Source of the DNA: a virus
IMG/VR virus record: IMGVR_UViG_3300025127_005641
Coordinates: 1-55,986 of that record
Reading direction: 5' to 3' (one strand)
Length of the DNA stretch: 55,986 nucleotides
Positions 45,521-54,343 of the stretch are shown piece after piece; positions within the stretch are counted from its first letter, which is position 1; each line of letters begins with the position of its first letter. The position numbers and the translations under genes were made by a program. The notes under the pieces are model-generated. The model did not search any database, was not told the origin of the DNA, and saw only the letters and a list, made by a program, of their open reading frames with translations.

Positions 45521-45733
45521 ATGAAACTTACTTCAAAATTCAAGAAAGACATAGGTATCCTTAAGGCTGCCGTAAACAACGAACTTTTGCTTGACATTAG
45601 AAATCCTAAATTGTATAAAAAATTAAAAAGATATTATCAAGATGAAATATCTTACAACAATGAAGATCCAGATGCTGATTATGGTCTTATAATAGAATGT
45701 ATCAGACAAGATCTTGAAGGAGTTGAAGTATAA
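45521..45733 (+). CDS. Small hypothetical protein, 70 aa
   Basis: MKLTSKFKKDIGILKAAVNN, a basic N-terminal helix (NPKLYKKLKRYYQDE) and an acidic second half. Soluble. It is the first gene behind a sigma70 promoter, and overlaps the next gene by one base. Function unknown. Confidence 0.6.
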   Translation: MKLTSKFKKDIGILKAAVNNELLLDIRNPKLYKKLKRYYQDEISYNNEDPDADYGLIIECIRQDLEGVEV

Positions 45734-46134
45734 TGAAAATTTTATTTGCTGCTGCTTTGCTTTTGTCATCTGTTCCTGTAGTCGCAGATGATTATCAAGC
45801 AGGCTATTCATCTTCTAAGACTTGTTATAGATCTGAATATAGAGAAGAATATGTACCAGGTACAGAAGATAATCCTGGTTATGTAAGATCTTGGAAGGAA
45901 ACTATTGAGTTCCCTTGTGAGAGAAATAAAGCCACAATTACAACACCAACAAGAACAGTGATTGAAAGACACTATGAAGTTGATGATAATGATTGCACTG
46001 ATGGTAAAATTGCTGGTGGTATTTTAGGTGGTGGACTTGCTGCTGCTGTATCAAGAGGTGATGGCCGTTGGTGGGCAATTCCATTAGGTGTTGTTGCTGG
46101 TAGTAAAATTGGATGCGATGCTGCTGGAGGATGA
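45733..46134 (+). CDS. Secreted protein with glycine-zipper C-terminus, 133 aa
   Basis: Signal peptide MKILFAAALLLSSVPVVADD. The mature part has Cys pairs (TCYRSEYREEYVPGT, EFPCERNKAT) and ends in DGKIAGGILGGGLAAAVSRGDG followed by a second Gly/Ala-rich segment, a glycine-zipper hairpin like those of periplasmic or outer-membrane 17-kDa type antigens. Likely in the periplasm or outer membrane. Function unknown. Confidence 0.7.
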   Translation: MKILFAAALLLSSVPVVADDYQAGYSSSKTCYRSEYREEYVPGTEDNPGYVRSWKETIEFPCERNKATITTPTRTVIERHYEVDDNDCTDGKIAGGILGGGLAAAVSRGDGRWWAIPLGVVAGSKIGCDAAGG

Positions 46135-46135
46135 T

Positions 46136-46363
46136 ATGATTGAAGTATTAGTACAGAATGAACCATACAGGTATGTAAAAATGCCTGATCTCTTGGAGAA
46201 TGGACAACCAGACTATCGCATTCAAAAGTGGAACAACCACAATGGATACAAAGACATGTATCTCTGTGATAATTATATGCAGTTTAAAACTGCCATTGAT
46301 GATTTTGAATACACAAAATGGTTAGATCCTGCAGGTGTTCCATGTTATGTGAAAGATGACTAA
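46136..46363 (+). CDS. Small hypothetical protein, 75 aa
   Basis: [20 protein letters not shown] continues with Tyr/Trp/Asn-rich sequence ([20 protein letters not shown]). GGAGG (46126-46130) lies six bases before the ATG. It overlaps the cupin gene by 8 bases, so it may be linked with sugar metabolism. Function unknown. Confidence 0.6.
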   Translation: MIEVLVQNEPYRYVKMPDLLENGQPDYRIQKWNNHNGYKDMYLCDNYMQFKTAIDDFEYTKWLDPAGVPCYVKDD

Positions 46364-46715
46364 AGAAGAAAGACCATGGGGATCCTATGAAGTTATAAAC
46401 GAAGGGTCAAGATATAAAGTAAAATGTATAGAGGTTGCTGCTGGATCGAGTTTGTCTCTTCAAAGACATACTCATCGAGCAGAACATTGGGTTGTTGTTG
46501 AAGGTACGGCACTTGTACATATTGATGGTAAAAAATCATTGGTTCTTGAAAACCAAAGTACATTTATTCCTGTTGGTATTAAACATAGATTAGAAAATCC
46601 TGGTAAAATACCTTTAAAAATAATTGAAGTACAGAGTGGTGCTTATTTAGAAGAAGATGATATAGAAAGATTTGATGATGATTATGGTAGAATTGACAAT
46701 AAAAATATAATTTAG
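46356..46715 (+). CDS. Mannose-6-phosphate isomerase type II cupin (ManC C-terminal-like)
   Basis: A 119-residue cupin matching the isomerase domain at the C-terminus of bifunctional ManC proteins: [10 protein letters not shown] (about 5-14), [20 protein letters not shown] (metal-binding His/Glu, about 32-51), [20 protein letters not shown] (about 68-87) and [23 protein letters not shown]. It converts fructose-6-phosphate to mannose-6-phosphate, feeding GDP-mannose. It stands alone here, without the pyrophosphorylase domain, and lies just before the GDP-mannose epimerase gene. Its end contains the -35 of the next operon's promoter. Confidence 0.88.
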   Translation: MTKEERPWGSYEVINEGSRYKVKCIEVAAGSSLSLQRHTHRAEHWVVVEGTALVHIDGKKSLVLENQSTFIPVGIKHRLENPGKIPLKIIEVQSGAYLEEDDIERFDDDYGRIDNKNII

Positions 46716-46721
46716 TATAAT
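46693..46721 (+). promoter_or_regulatory. Consensus sigma70 promoter of the glycan operon
   Basis: TTGACA (46693-46698), 17-base spacer, TATAAT (46716-46721): both boxes are perfect and the spacing ideal. The -35 lies in the coding end of the cupin gene. The leader to the ATG at 46746 would be only about 18 bases. It is the strongest-looking host-type promoter in the window. Confidence 0.88.
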
Positions 46722-46745
46722 ATATACTATGAGAATTATTAAGTT

Positions 46746-47795
46746 ATGAGTGAGTATAAAAAAACGGCATTGGTATTAGGTGCTGGTGGTTTTATTGGTA
46801 GTCATATGGTTAAAAGACTGCGTAAAGAAGGTTATTGGGTGCGTGGTGTTGATCTTAAGTTTCCAGAATTTTCAGATACTGAAGCAAATGAATTTATTCA
46901 AGGAGATCTGCGTGACCCTGATTTTGTAAAAAAGGTATTACAATTTAAAGGATATCTAGGTAACTTTTATAATTCAATACCTTACAAAATGATAGGATCA
47001 TTTGATGAGATCTATCAGTTTGCTGCTGATATGGGTGGTGCAGGTTTTGTATTCACTGGTGAGAATGATGCTGAGATCATGCAGAATTCAGTCACTATCA
47101 ATCTAAATGTGTTAGAAAAACAGAGAGAACATAATTATGATTATGAAGTAAATAAGACTAAGATATTTTATTCTGGATCAGCATGTATGTATCCAGAGTA
47201 TAATCAACTTGACCCTGACAATCCAGATTGTCGTGAAGAGTCAGCATATCCAGCAGCACCAGATTCAGAATATGGATGGGAGAAACTTTTTTCAGAGAGA
47301 TTGTACTTGGCTTACAATCGTAACCATGGCATTCCTGTTAGGATTGCCCGTTATCATAATATCTTTGGCCCCGAAGGAACTTGGGACGGTGGAAGAGAAA
47401 AAGCACCTGCTGCAATCTGCCGTAAAGTCGCTCTCGCAGAGGAGGAAGGTGGATCCATCGATGTGTGGGGAGATGGCTTACAAACTCGTTCCTTCTTGTA
47501 CATTGATGAATGCATTGAAGCAACTAGAAGACTAATGGATTCTGATTTTTTAGGGCCTGTTAATATAGGTTCTGAAGAAATGGTTACTATTAATCAGTTA
47601 GTAGATACTGCTGCCAAGGTTGCTCATAAGACTATTAAAAAAAATCATATAGATGGGCCTCTTGGTGTTCGTGGTCGTAATTCTAATAATGATCTTGTAA
47701 GAGAAAAGTTAGGATGGGATTATTCACAATCACTTGAAGAAGGTATTCATAAAACTTATGTATGGATTAGTGAGCAAATAAATGCTGGCATTTAA
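46746..47795 (+). CDS. GDP-mannose 3,5-epimerase-like sugar epimerase
   Basis: An extended-SDR enzyme of 349 residues. The NAD-binding loop is LGAGGFIGSH (about 11-20); the catalytic region is SGSACMYPE with Y-G-W-E-K (EYGWEKLFSERLY). NIFGPEGTWDGGREKAPAAI and WGDGLQTRSFLYIDE are the residues typical of plant-like GDP-mannose 3,5-epimerase, which makes GDP-L-galactose or GDP-L-gulose. The epimerase identity is by family motif; related SDRs could have other substrates. First gene of the operon; it overlaps the next by 14 bases. Confidence 0.85.
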   Translation: MSEYKKTALVLGAGGFIGSHMVKRLRKEGYWVRGVDLKFPEFSDTEANEFIQGDLRDPDFVKKVLQFKGYLGNFYNSIPYKMIGSFDEIYQFAADMGGAGFVFTGENDAEIMQNSVTINLNVLEKQREHNYDYEVNKTKIFYSGSACMYPEYNQLDPDNPDCREESAYPAAPDSEYGWEKLFSERLYLAYNRNHGIPVRIARYHNIFGPEGTWDGGREKAPAAICRKVALAEEEGGSIDVWGDGLQTRSFLYIDECIEATRRLMDSDFLGPVNIGSEEMVTINQLVDTAAKVAHKTIKKNHIDGPLGVRGRNSNNDLVREKLGWDYSQSLEEGIHKTYVWISEQINAGI

Positions 47796-48573
47796 TCATA
47801 TTGGTAGATTGGGTCAACTAGGTAATCAAATGTTTCAATATGCCTCCTTAAAAGGTATTGCAAAACATCGTGGATTTGATTATGTTATTCCTAAACATGG
47901 AGTAGAGGTTGATTCTTTAGGAAATCATCTTAGGACAGAATTATTTGATCCATTTGATCTGGATGTAACTGTAGGTACATTAGATGTGGAGTATATACAG
48001 GAACCTCATTTTGAATTTAGTGAAAATTTATTTAATACTTGTCCTGATAATGTATCTTTGTATGGATTTTTTCAAACAGAAAAATATTTTAAACATATTC
48101 GTGATGAAATAATAAAAGATTTTTCTTTTAAAAATGAAATTGTAAATGAATGTCAAGATATCTTGGATGTATTTGAAAATCCTATTGCACTACATCTTCG
48201 TCGAGGAGATTTTTTAATAAATTATAAAAACCATCATAATCAAACACTTCAATATTATTCAAAAGCACTTAAATACTTTCCTAAAGATCAACAGGTAATA
48301 ATTTTTTCTGACGATTCAACGTGGTGTAAAGAACAGAAATTATTTTCTGATGATAGATTTTTAATTTCTGAGGGTAATAGTCCATATCATGATTTATATT
48401 TGATGTCTAGATGTAAAGATTTTATTATTGCCAACTCATCATTCTCTTGGTGGGGTGCATGGTTATCTAATTATAATAAAGTTATTGCACCTTCCACATG
48501 GTTTGGCCCCAATAATAAAGATAAAAATACCAATGATATTTATTGTTCTGATTGGATTAAATTAGGAGATTAG
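47782..48573 (+). CDS. Fucosyltransferase-like glycosyltransferase (GT11), first copy
   Basis: A GT11-family protein of 263 residues. GRLGQLGNQMFQYASLKG (about 8-25) and ALHLRRGDF (about 135-143, the HxRRGD nucleotide-sugar site), then NSSFSWWGAWLS (about 216-227), are the family signature. GT11 enzymes mostly transfer L-fucose from GDP-fucose in alpha-1,2 linkage; L-galactose is another possible donor given the neighbour. Soluble, so it would act in the cytoplasm on lipid-linked glycan. Confidence 0.85.
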   Translation: MLAFNHIGRLGQLGNQMFQYASLKGIAKHRGFDYVIPKHGVEVDSLGNHLRTELFDPFDLDVTVGTLDVEYIQEPHFEFSENLFNTCPDNVSLYGFFQTEKYFKHIRDEIIKDFSFKNEIVNECQDILDVFENPIALHLRRGDFLINYKNHHNQTLQYYSKALKYFPKDQQVIIFSDDSTWCKEQKLFSDDRFLISEGNSPYHDLYLMSRCKDFIIANSSFSWWGAWLSNYNKVIAPSTWFGPNNKDKNTNDIYCSDWIKLGD

Positions 48574-48574
48574 T

Positions 48575-49363
48575 ATGAACATAGGAATTATCGGTTTAGG
48601 AGTGGTTGGCACTGCTATTAAATTTGGATTTGAAAGATTAGGCCATGATATCTTTTATCATGATGTAGTAAAAGATACATCAATTACTGATGTTTTGAAT
48701 ACTAGAGTATGTTATATTTGTGTGCCAACTCCAGAGAGTGAAGATGGTAGTTGTGATACAAGTATTGTAGAGAGTGTTCTTGATGAATTGATAGAATATA
48801 ACTATAAAGGAATTGCTTGTATTAAATCAACTGTTGTGCCAGGCACGACAGAGAGATTGCAAAAAAAATTTAAATCACTAGCTTTTGTTCCAGAATTTTT
48901 AAGAGAAAGATGTGCTATTACAGATTTCATGGAGAACCATGAAGTTTGCATAATTGGAACTGATGATAATCATGTATTTGAATTAATTAAAGAAAGTCAT
49001 GGAGATTATCCTAAACAATTTTCACAATGCAGTCCAACTGAGGCAGAGTTTGCAAAATATTTTCATAACGTGTATAATGCTAATCAGATCACTTTAGCAA
49101 ATAGTTTTTATGAAATTTGTGATAGTATGGGTATTGATTATAATAAAATGAAAAATACTTTAAAAGGTAGAAGTAATATTAACTTCCAATACTTAGAATG
49201 TAATAAAAATTTTAGAGGATTTGGTGGAGTATGTCTTCCAAAAGATACTAAAGCAATGGATCATTTATCAAAGAAATTAAATCTTAATGTTCAATTTTTT
49301 GATCATATTCTTACAGAAAATGAAAAATATAGTACAACTGTCCCTAATGGTATGAGATTATGA
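48575..49363 (+). CDS. UDP-glucose/GDP-mannose dehydrogenase-like protein, short form
   Basis: An N-terminal NAD-binding region (IGIIGLGVVGTA, about 3-14) and CYICVPTPESEDGSCDTS followed by the KSTVVPGTTERL loop match sugar-nucleotide 6-dehydrogenases. FGGVCLPKDTKAM (about 218-230) contains the catalytic Cys. The length, 262 residues, is far below the usual 430: the C-terminal nucleotide-sugar domain is missing. It is still complete-looking with a good Shine-Dalgarno. It may form an active short enzyme with an altered substrate range, or use a partner. Confidence 0.75.
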   Translation: MNIGIIGLGVVGTAIKFGFERLGHDIFYHDVVKDTSITDVLNTRVCYICVPTPESEDGSCDTSIVESVLDELIEYNYKGIACIKSTVVPGTTERLQKKFKSLAFVPEFLRERCAITDFMENHEVCIIGTDDNHVFELIKESHGDYPKQFSQCSPTEAEFAKYFHNVYNANQITLANSFYEICDSMGIDYNKMKNTLKGRSNINFQYLECNKNFRGFGGVCLPKDTKAMDHLSKKLNLNVQFFDHILTENEKYSTTVPNGMRL

Positions 49364-50298
49364 AAAAAGTATTAGTAACTGGTGGGTGTGGATTTATAGG
49401 ACATCATCTTGTTAAAAAATTATTGAAAACAGGTTATGAAGTTTCTGTTTTTGATAATCAACAAAGAGGGAGTATTGAAAATTTAAAAGACGTTGAAAAG
49501 GATATCAAATACTATGAAGGTGATATTACTAGAATTACTGATTTGAATAAAGCAGTAAATGGTGTGGATAGTATTATTCATCTAGCATTTATAAATGGAA
49601 CAAAAAACTTTTATTCTATGCCAAGTAAGGTAATTGATATTGGAATATGTGGATTATTGAATGTTTATAACTGTGCTAAGTGGTATGATGTTAAAGAGTT
49701 ATTAATAGCATCTTCATCAGAAACATACCAAAAACCTTCAATTATTCCTACACCAGAGAATGTTCCTTTAATTATTCCTGACGTTACTAATCCAAGATAT
49801 TCATATGGAGGGACAAAGATTTTATATGAATTAATGGCTCAACATTATCATCGAGAAGATTTTGATAGAGTAATAACTTTTAGACCACATAACATCTACG
49901 GCACAAATATGGGAAAAGATCATGTTATACCAGAGTTGATAGATAAGATAAAAAATTGTAATCATATACTTCCATGGAAAAGAAAACCAGTTACTCTTTT
50001 AGGTGATGGAACACAAACAAGAGCATTTTGTCATATTGATGATTTTTGTGATGGTATTAATATACTTTTAGACCATGGTAAAGATGGTAATATATATCAT
50101 ATAGGAAATGAAGAAGAAATCACCATCGGTGATTTGTGTAAAAAACTTTTTAATAAAATGGGGTGTGATTTGGAGATTGAATATTCTGAAGCACCTAAAG
50201 GAGAAACTAATCGTCGATGCCCTGATATTTCAAAATTAAAAAAATTAGGTTATTCTCCTAAAATAAACCTTGATATTGGATTAAAAACTATCTTATGA
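49360..50298 (+). CDS. NAD-dependent sugar-nucleotide epimerase/dehydratase
   Basis: Extended SDR, 312 residues: VTGGCGFIGHHL (about 5-16), SSSETYQKP (Ser) and YSYGGTKILYE (YxxxK, about 147-157), with RPHNIYGTNMG and LGDGTQTRAFCHIDD later. Close to the UDP-glucose 4-epimerase group but the exact substrate is not clear. Starts in an ATGA overlap and ends in one, so it is translationally coupled. Confidence 0.8.
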   Translation: MKKVLVTGGCGFIGHHLVKKLLKTGYEVSVFDNQQRGSIENLKDVEKDIKYYEGDITRITDLNKAVNGVDSIIHLAFINGTKNFYSMPSKVIDIGICGLLNVYNCAKWYDVKELLIASSSETYQKPSIIPTPENVPLIIPDVTNPRYSYGGTKILYELMAQHYHREDFDRVITFRPHNIYGTNMGKDHVIPELIDKIKNCNHILPWKRKPVTLLGDGTQTRAFCHIDDFCDGINILLDHGKDGNIYHIGNEEEITIGDLCKKLFNKMGCDLEIEYSEAPKGETNRRCPDISKLKKLGYSPKINLDIGLKTIL

Positions 50299-51224
50299 AC
50301 AAACATTCTAAAATTTTTATAGCAGGACACAATGGATTAGTTGGTTCTGCAATTTTTCGTAACCTAAAAGAAAAAGGTTTTACTAATATAATAACTCAAA
50401 CAAGAAATGAATTAGACCTTACAGATTTAAATGCTGTAAAATGTTATTTTATGAATGAACAACCTGAGTATATTTTTCTAGCAGCAGCAAAGGTTGGTGG
50501 TATTGGTGCAAATTCAGATTCACCTGCTGATTTCATATATCAAAATTTAATGATTCAGTCAAATGTTATTCATTCTGCATACATTTCAGGTGTTAAAAAA
50601 TTATTATTTTTAGGTTCATCATGCATCTATCCTAAGTTTACTGAACAACCAATTACTGAAAACCAATTATTATCTGGATATTTAGAATCAAGTAATGATG
50701 CATATGCTATTGCTAAAATTGCTGGTATTAAAATGTGTCAGGCATATCGTAAGCAATATGGATTTAATGCTATATCATTGATGCCTTGTAATTTATATGG
50801 CCCTAATGATAATTTTGATATTAATAGTGGACATGTTCTTTCATCATTGATTGCTAAGTTTCATGGTTCATTAGAAAAGAGTAAGTATTGGGTTGTTAAG
50901 TTATGGGGTGATGGTTCTCCAATGAGAGAGTTTTTACATGTTGATGATTTGGCAGAAGCATGTCATACTTGTATGGAAAAATATGATAATGGTGAAATTA
51001 TTAATGTTGGCACGGGTGAGGATGTGACTATTAAAGAACTTGCAGAAACTATTGTAGATGTAGTTGGTTATGAGAATGATTATGAGTGGGATATATCAAA
51101 ACCAAACGGTACTCCACGTAAGGTTCTTAATGTTGATAAAATTAAATCATTAGATTGGCAACCTAATATTACGCTCAAAAAAGGTATTGAATCTACTTAT
51201 GAGTGGTACAAAAATTCATTATGA
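50295..51224 (+). CDS. fcl: GDP-L-fucose synthase
   Basis: Matches GDP-4-keto-6-deoxymannose epimerase/reductase (Fcl/WcaG): IFIAGHNGLVGSAIFRNL (about 7-24), the AAAKVGGIGANSDSPADFIY segment (about 63-82), GSSCIYPKF, YAIAKIAGIKMCQ (catalytic YxxxK) and NLYGPNDNFD. It makes GDP-L-fucose. The preceding enzyme, GDP-mannose 4,6-dehydratase, is not in the window, so the substrate must come from the host or from a gene outside. Confidence 0.92.
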   Translation: MNKHSKIFIAGHNGLVGSAIFRNLKEKGFTNIITQTRNELDLTDLNAVKCYFMNEQPEYIFLAAAKVGGIGANSDSPADFIYQNLMIQSNVIHSAYISGVKKLLFLGSSCIYPKFTEQPITENQLLSGYLESSNDAYAIAKIAGIKMCQAYRKQYGFNAISLMPCNLYGPNDNFDINSGHVLSSLIAKFHGSLEKSKYWVVKLWGDGSPMREFLHVDDLAEACHTCMEKYDNGEIINVGTGEDVTIKELAETIVDVVGYENDYEWDISKPNGTPRKVLNVDKIKSLDWQPNITLKKGIESTYEWYKNSL

Positions 51225-51988
51225 ACCTATATGTTTATTTACAAGGAGGATTGGGAAACCAGATGTTCCAGTATGCAGCTGGAGTGTCTGCCTTAAAGGA
51301 ATATTCTCAATTCACTAATTTAAAACTTGACACTTCTTTTTATCATGAACAAAAAGTAAAGGTTGTCAAAGATGGACATACTGGTAGAAGTTATGATTTA
51401 GATGTTTTTAATATATCTTATTCTGATGTTGAAGAAACACCTGAAGGAGCAACAATGCTTGAAGGATGGTTTCAAAATATTAAAGAGTTTAAAAATGTTA
51501 GTGATAAAATTAGAAAAGAATTTACATTCAATGTAAATTTTTCAGAAGAAACAAAAAGAATTGAAAATAAAATATCTTTAGAAGATAATCCGATTGCAAT
51601 TCATGTTAGAAGAGGTGATTATATTTACAATCCAAATTGTTTTTCTTATCATGGTGTTTTAGATAAAGAATATTATGATAAAGCAATTAGTATTATGAAT
51701 TCAAAATATAGTAATCCTCATTATTTTGTTTTTTCAGAAGATGTTGATTGGTGTAAAGATAACATTAATGCTTCTAACATTACTATTGTTGGGGATGAAT
51801 GTAATGACTATAAAGATACTGGACATTTTTATCTAATGACTAAATGTAAAAGTCATATTATTGCTAACTCAACATTCTCTTGGTGGGGTGCTTGGTTGGG
51901 TAATACTGAATTGGCAATTGGACCTAAGCAATGGAAGACAGATGGAACAGGATATGATATAATGTTGGATGATTGGGTTAAAATATAG
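51221..51988 (+). CDS. Fucosyltransferase-like glycosyltransferase (GT11), second copy
   Basis: The start MNLYVYLQGGLGNQMFQYAA is in an ATGA overlap with GDP-fucose synthase. IAIHVRRGDYIYNP (HxRRGD) and IIANSTFSWWGAWLG are the GT11 signature, as in the first copy at 47782-48573. 255 residues, cytoplasmic. The direct coupling to GDP-fucose synthase strongly suggests a fucosyltransferase. The two copies are clearly diverged, so they likely make different linkages. Confidence 0.88.
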   Translation: MNLYVYLQGGLGNQMFQYAAGVSALKEYSQFTNLKLDTSFYHEQKVKVVKDGHTGRSYDLDVFNISYSDVEETPEGATMLEGWFQNIKEFKNVSDKIRKEFTFNVNFSEETKRIENKISLEDNPIAIHVRRGDYIYNPNCFSYHGVLDKEYYDKAISIMNSKYSNPHYFVFSEDVDWCKDNINASNITIVGDECNDYKDTGHFYLMTKCKSHIIANSTFSWWGAWLGNTELAIGPKQWKTDGTGYDIMLDDWVKI

Positions 51989-51994
51989 AATTAT

Positions 51995-52870
51995 ATGTAT
52001 AAAGGTATTATACTTGCAGGTGGTAGAGGTACAAGATTGTATCCGACAACTTCTGTTGTCTCAAAACAATTATTGAATGTATATGATAAACCTTTAATCT
52101 ATTATCCACTTAGCACACTGATGCTTGCAGGTATTAGAGAGATATTAATTATTAGTGCAGAAGATCAATATCCACAGTATGAAAGATTGTTTGGTGATGG
52201 TTCACATCTTGGTATTTCAATACAATATAAGATACAACCAAAACCAAATGGATTACCAGAAGCATTTATATTAGGAGAAGAATTTATAGGTGATGATAAT
52301 GTTTGCATGATACTTGGAGATAATATAATATTTGGAAATGAATTAGATACAATATTAAAGAAATCTCAAACAGGAACAGGTGGTACAGTCTTGACATATC
52401 CTGTAAAGGATGCAGAAAGATTTGGTGTTGTAGAGTTTGAGGGTTTTGATAGAGGTAGAGTGATATCTATTGAGGAAAAACCAACGTATCCTAAATCAAA
52501 TTGTGCTTTGGTTGGCATATACTTTTTTGATAATCGTTGTATAGAATATGCAAAACAACTTACACCGTCAAAGAGAAAAGAAATTGAAATCGTAGACCTA
52601 TGTAAGAAATATCTTGATAAAGGTGAACTTACTGTTAATAATTTAACAAGAACCATGACTTGGATAGATGCAGGTACATTCAAGTCATTATTATTAGCAT
52701 CTAATTTAATTTTTAATTTAGAAGAGATACAATCATATAAGATATCGTGTCCTGAAGAGGTTGCTTTTAAAAATAATTGGATAGATAAAAAACAATTATC
52801 TAAGCTTGCTGATAATTTTCCAAAAGGTGAGTATCAGGATTATATTAACTTATTAATTTCATACGAATGA
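51995..52870 (+). CDS. rmlA: Glucose-1-phosphate thymidylyltransferase RmlA
   Basis: GIILAGGRGTRLYPTTSVVS (about 4-23) is the nucleotide-binding loop, with SKQLLNVYDKPLIYYPLSTLMLAGI, MILGDNIIFG, and TYPVKDAERFGVVEFE typical of RmlA. It makes dTDP-glucose, the first step of dTDP-rhamnose and many dTDP-deoxysugars. 291 residues, full length. Confidence 0.95.
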   Translation: MYKGIILAGGRGTRLYPTTSVVSKQLLNVYDKPLIYYPLSTLMLAGIREILIISAEDQYPQYERLFGDGSHLGISIQYKIQPKPNGLPEAFILGEEFIGDDNVCMILGDNIIFGNELDTILKKSQTGTGGTVLTYPVKDAERFGVVEFEGFDRGRVISIEEKPTYPKSNCALVGIYFFDNRCIEYAKQLTPSKRKEIEIVDLCKKYLDKGELTVNNLTRTMTWIDAGTFKSLLLASNLIFNLEEIQSYKISCPEEVAFKNNWIDKKQLSKLADNFPKGEYQDYINLLISYE

Positions 52871-53799
52871 CAAGATTTATTACTGGTGGTGCAGGATTTA
52901 TAGGTAGCAATTTTGCACATTATATTTCTGATATATGTAAGGATGTAGTAATATTAGATAAACTTACTTATGCTGGAGATATGGATAATCTTTATCCTTT
53001 AACATATCCTGTGAAAGGTGTAGACCTTGCATATGAAAGTAGATTAGAAGAGTTGTTCAAGCAATATAAACCAAAGACGATATTCAACTTTGCTGCAGAG
53101 ACACACGTTGATAATTCGATTGACAATGTTGCACCATTTATTGATACTAATATTATAGGTACTATTAATTTACTTAAGTTGTCTGTCAAGTATGATGTTC
53201 AGATGTTTCATCATATATCAACAGATGAAGTTTATGGTGCATTGGAATTAGATGAACCACCATTTACAGAAAACTCACCATACAATCCGCAAAATCCATA
53301 CGCAGCATCGAAAGCAGCGAGTGATCATTTTGTAATGTCATATCATAATACTTATGGTTTACCTGTGATGATTACAAACTGTTCTAATAATTACGGACCA
53401 AGACAGCATCGTGAGAAACTGATACCAAAAACTATTAATAATATATTAGAAGGAAAGAAGATACCAATATACAGTCAAGGTGAAAATATAAGAGATTGGA
53501 TATACGTTGAAGATCATTGTGCAGGAATATTAGGTATATCATATGCTGGTGATGTGGGGCAAAAATATAATATTGGTGGTGAATGTGAAATGACAAATCT
53601 GGAACTTGTTAAGATGATTATCAAGTTGATGAATGCAAGTGAAGATTTGATTGAGTTTGTAGATGATAGACCAGGACACGACTTGCGATATGCCATAGAT
53701 AATGCTAAGATATATAAAACGATTTCTTTCCAACCAGAATATAGTATTGAGGATGGATTGAAAAAAACGATTGAATGGTATGAAAAAAACAGAGACTAG
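52867..53799 (+). CDS. rmlB: dTDP-glucose 4,6-dehydratase RmlB
   Basis: ITGGAGFIGSNF (about 5-16), NFAAETHVDNSID, STDEVYGAL (about 118-126), and YAASKAASDHFVMSY (catalytic YxxxK), with NNYGPRQHREKLIPK, identify RmlB. It forms dTDP-4-keto-6-deoxyglucose from the RmlA product. 310 residues. ATGA overlap with rmlA; overlaps rmlC by 20 bases. Confidence 0.95.
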   Translation: MTRFITGGAGFIGSNFAHYISDICKDVVILDKLTYAGDMDNLYPLTYPVKGVDLAYESRLEELFKQYKPKTIFNFAAETHVDNSIDNVAPFIDTNIIGTINLLKLSVKYDVQMFHHISTDEVYGALELDEPPFTENSPYNPQNPYAASKAASDHFVMSYHNTYGLPVMITNCSNNYGPRQHREKLIPKTINNILEGKKIPIYSQGENIRDWIYVEDHCAGILGISYAGDVGQKYNIGGECEMTNLELVKMIIKLMNASEDLIEFVDDRPGHDLRYAIDNAKIYKTISFQPEYSIEDGLKKTIEWYEKNRD

Positions 53800-54343
53800 T
53801 ATTGACGGTGCATACGTCATACAAGTAGAAAAGTTTGGTGATGATAGAGGTTTCTTTATGGAGACTTTTAATCATAAACAATTTCAGGAAGTGGTAGGAG
53901 ATTTTACTTTTGTTCAGGACAATCATTCACTATCAACAGAGGGAGTATTAAGAGGACTACATTATCAGATCAAACATCCACAAGGAAAGTTAGTTAGATG
54001 TACAAGAGGTGAAATATTTGATGCCATTGTTGATTTAAGAGTGAACTCTCCAACATATAAGAAAAATTTTACATTTAAGTTGAATAGACCTGATTTAATG
54101 CTATGGGTTCCACCAGGTTTAGCACATGGATTTTTTACCATGTCTGAGGAAGCAGAGTTTGAATATAAGGTTACAGATTATTATTATCCACAATATGATC
54201 GCACTTTAATGTGGAATGATAAAGAGGCATCAATTATGTGGCCATTTTATGAATACTGGGGATATGTTCCACCAACTTTATCGAAAAAAGATGAGAGGGG
54301 ATTATCATTTGACGATTGCCAAAAATATGATAATTTCTTATGA
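53780..54343 (+). CDS. rmlC: dTDP-4-dehydrorhamnose 3,5-epimerase RmlC
   Basis: A cupin-fold enzyme of 187 residues. DDRGFFMETF, VQDNHSLSTEGVLRGLHYQ (catalytic His in RGLHYQ), KLVRCTRGEIFDAIVDLR and WVPPGLAHGFF are family signatures. The start is MKKTETSIDG; an upstream TTG is rejected. It gives dTDP-4-keto-rhamnose; the last enzyme, RmlD, is not seen here. Confidence 0.93.
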   Translation: MKKTETSIDGAYVIQVEKFGDDRGFFMETFNHKQFQEVVGDFTFVQDNHSLSTEGVLRGLHYQIKHPQGKLVRCTRGEIFDAIVDLRVNSPTYKKNFTFKLNRPDLMLWVPPGLAHGFFTMSEEAEFEYKVTDYYYPQYDRTLMWNDKEASIMWPFYEYWGYVPPTLSKKDERGLSFDDCQKYDNFL

